Shown: positions 59,091 to 59,126 of the stretch, piece after piece
Layout of the letters: each line of letters opens with the position of its first letter
Numbering within the stretch: the first letter of the stretch is position 1
From: Clostridia bacterium
Lineage (GTDB): Bacteria > Bacillota > Clostridia > Christensenellales > Borkfalkiaceae
Assembly: GCA_014805025.1 (NCBI GenBank)
Contig: JAAUYR010000064.1
Location: forward strand, 1-59,126
Reading direction: 5' to 3'
DNA: 59,126 bases
Notes under the pieces: generated by a model
Database searches by the model: none
What the model saw: only the letters and a program-made list of their open reading frames with translations
What the model was told of the DNA's origin: nothing
Position numbers and translations under genes: made by a program

Positions 59091-59126
59091 ATGCCTATTG
59101 CTATCGCCCCTACGGGTTCGGAGCTC
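59091..59126 (+). CDS. Start of a truncated gene (possibly FeoA-like)
   Basis: Only 12 codons are visible (MPIAIAPTGSEL), cut by the window edge. A GGAGG Shine-Dalgarno at 59080-59084 and a consensus promoter upstream show that it is a real gene start. The first residues recall small FeoA iron-transport proteins, but that is a guess from 12 residues. Confidence 0.5.
   Translation, partial: MPIAIAPTGSEL

Noticed and set aside
1-59126. CRISPR array, insertion sequence or prophage
   Set aside because: No regularly spaced direct repeats, transposase, integrase or phage structural genes were seen in any frame.

Overview
The window looks like the replication-origin region of a low-to-medium GC, anaerobic Clostridia-type Firmicute, probably from an animal gut. 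Four signs point there: Gram-positive gene families and gene orders (soj/spo0J, yyaC, rsmG, rpmH-rnpA-yidD-yidC-khpB, and tmk-holB-ricT); a yyaC-type gene of endospore formers; a 2[4Fe-4S] ferredoxin and GTP-type PEP carboxykinase; and a bile salt hydrolase-family gene. A Christensenellales-like lineage is possible but not shown. I saw no phage, insertion sequence, CRISPR or conjugation genes.

1-15,600: origin core. A flippase-like membrane protein, parB, parA and ftsH run leftward. An AT-rich gap (5216-5880) holds parS-like sites and DnaA-box-like 9-mers, so it is the likely oriC, yet dnaA itself is absent. Between it and yyaC lies a region that folds into a multi-branched RNA (5911-6175). 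Then come a palindromic repeat, a GNAT enzyme, a SLOG protein with rsmG (leftward), and rightward dnaN, rpmH, rnpA, yidD, yidC and khpB. A preQ1-I riboswitch with an attenuator precedes queT. A membrane protein of unknown function and an inverted-repeat element follow.

15,600-34,300: housekeeping. This holds pckA, small unknown genes, an Lrp regulator with an aminotransferase, and a greA-lysS-decarboxylase-tmk-holB-ricT run. Next are ferredoxin, a trmN6-like/ABC exporter/rsmI cluster, a DUF697-like membrane protein, an M42 peptidase, mnmA, a leaderless DUF4250 gene and tRNA-Arg(CCG) with a duplicated 3' end.

34,300-59,000: a beta-1,3-glucan utilisation locus. One apparent operon of about 20.6 kb (38,304-58,954) encodes a solute-binding lipoprotein, two permeases, two surface lipoproteins, a GH94-like phosphorylase, a GH1 beta-glucosidase, a GH81 endo-beta-1,3-glucanase with five discoidin-like modules, an ABC ATPase and a membrane protein. 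A GH16 lipoprotein is divergent. A LacI-family regulator sits next to a bile salt hydrolase gene. The same palindromic operator lies at the LacI/hydrolase divergent promoters, at the GH16 promoter and in the leader of the big operon. The model is: surface GH16 and GH81 cut beta-1,3-glucan, the ABC system imports oligosaccharides, and the phosphorylase and GH1 degrade them inside. The window ends at the first codons of another gene.
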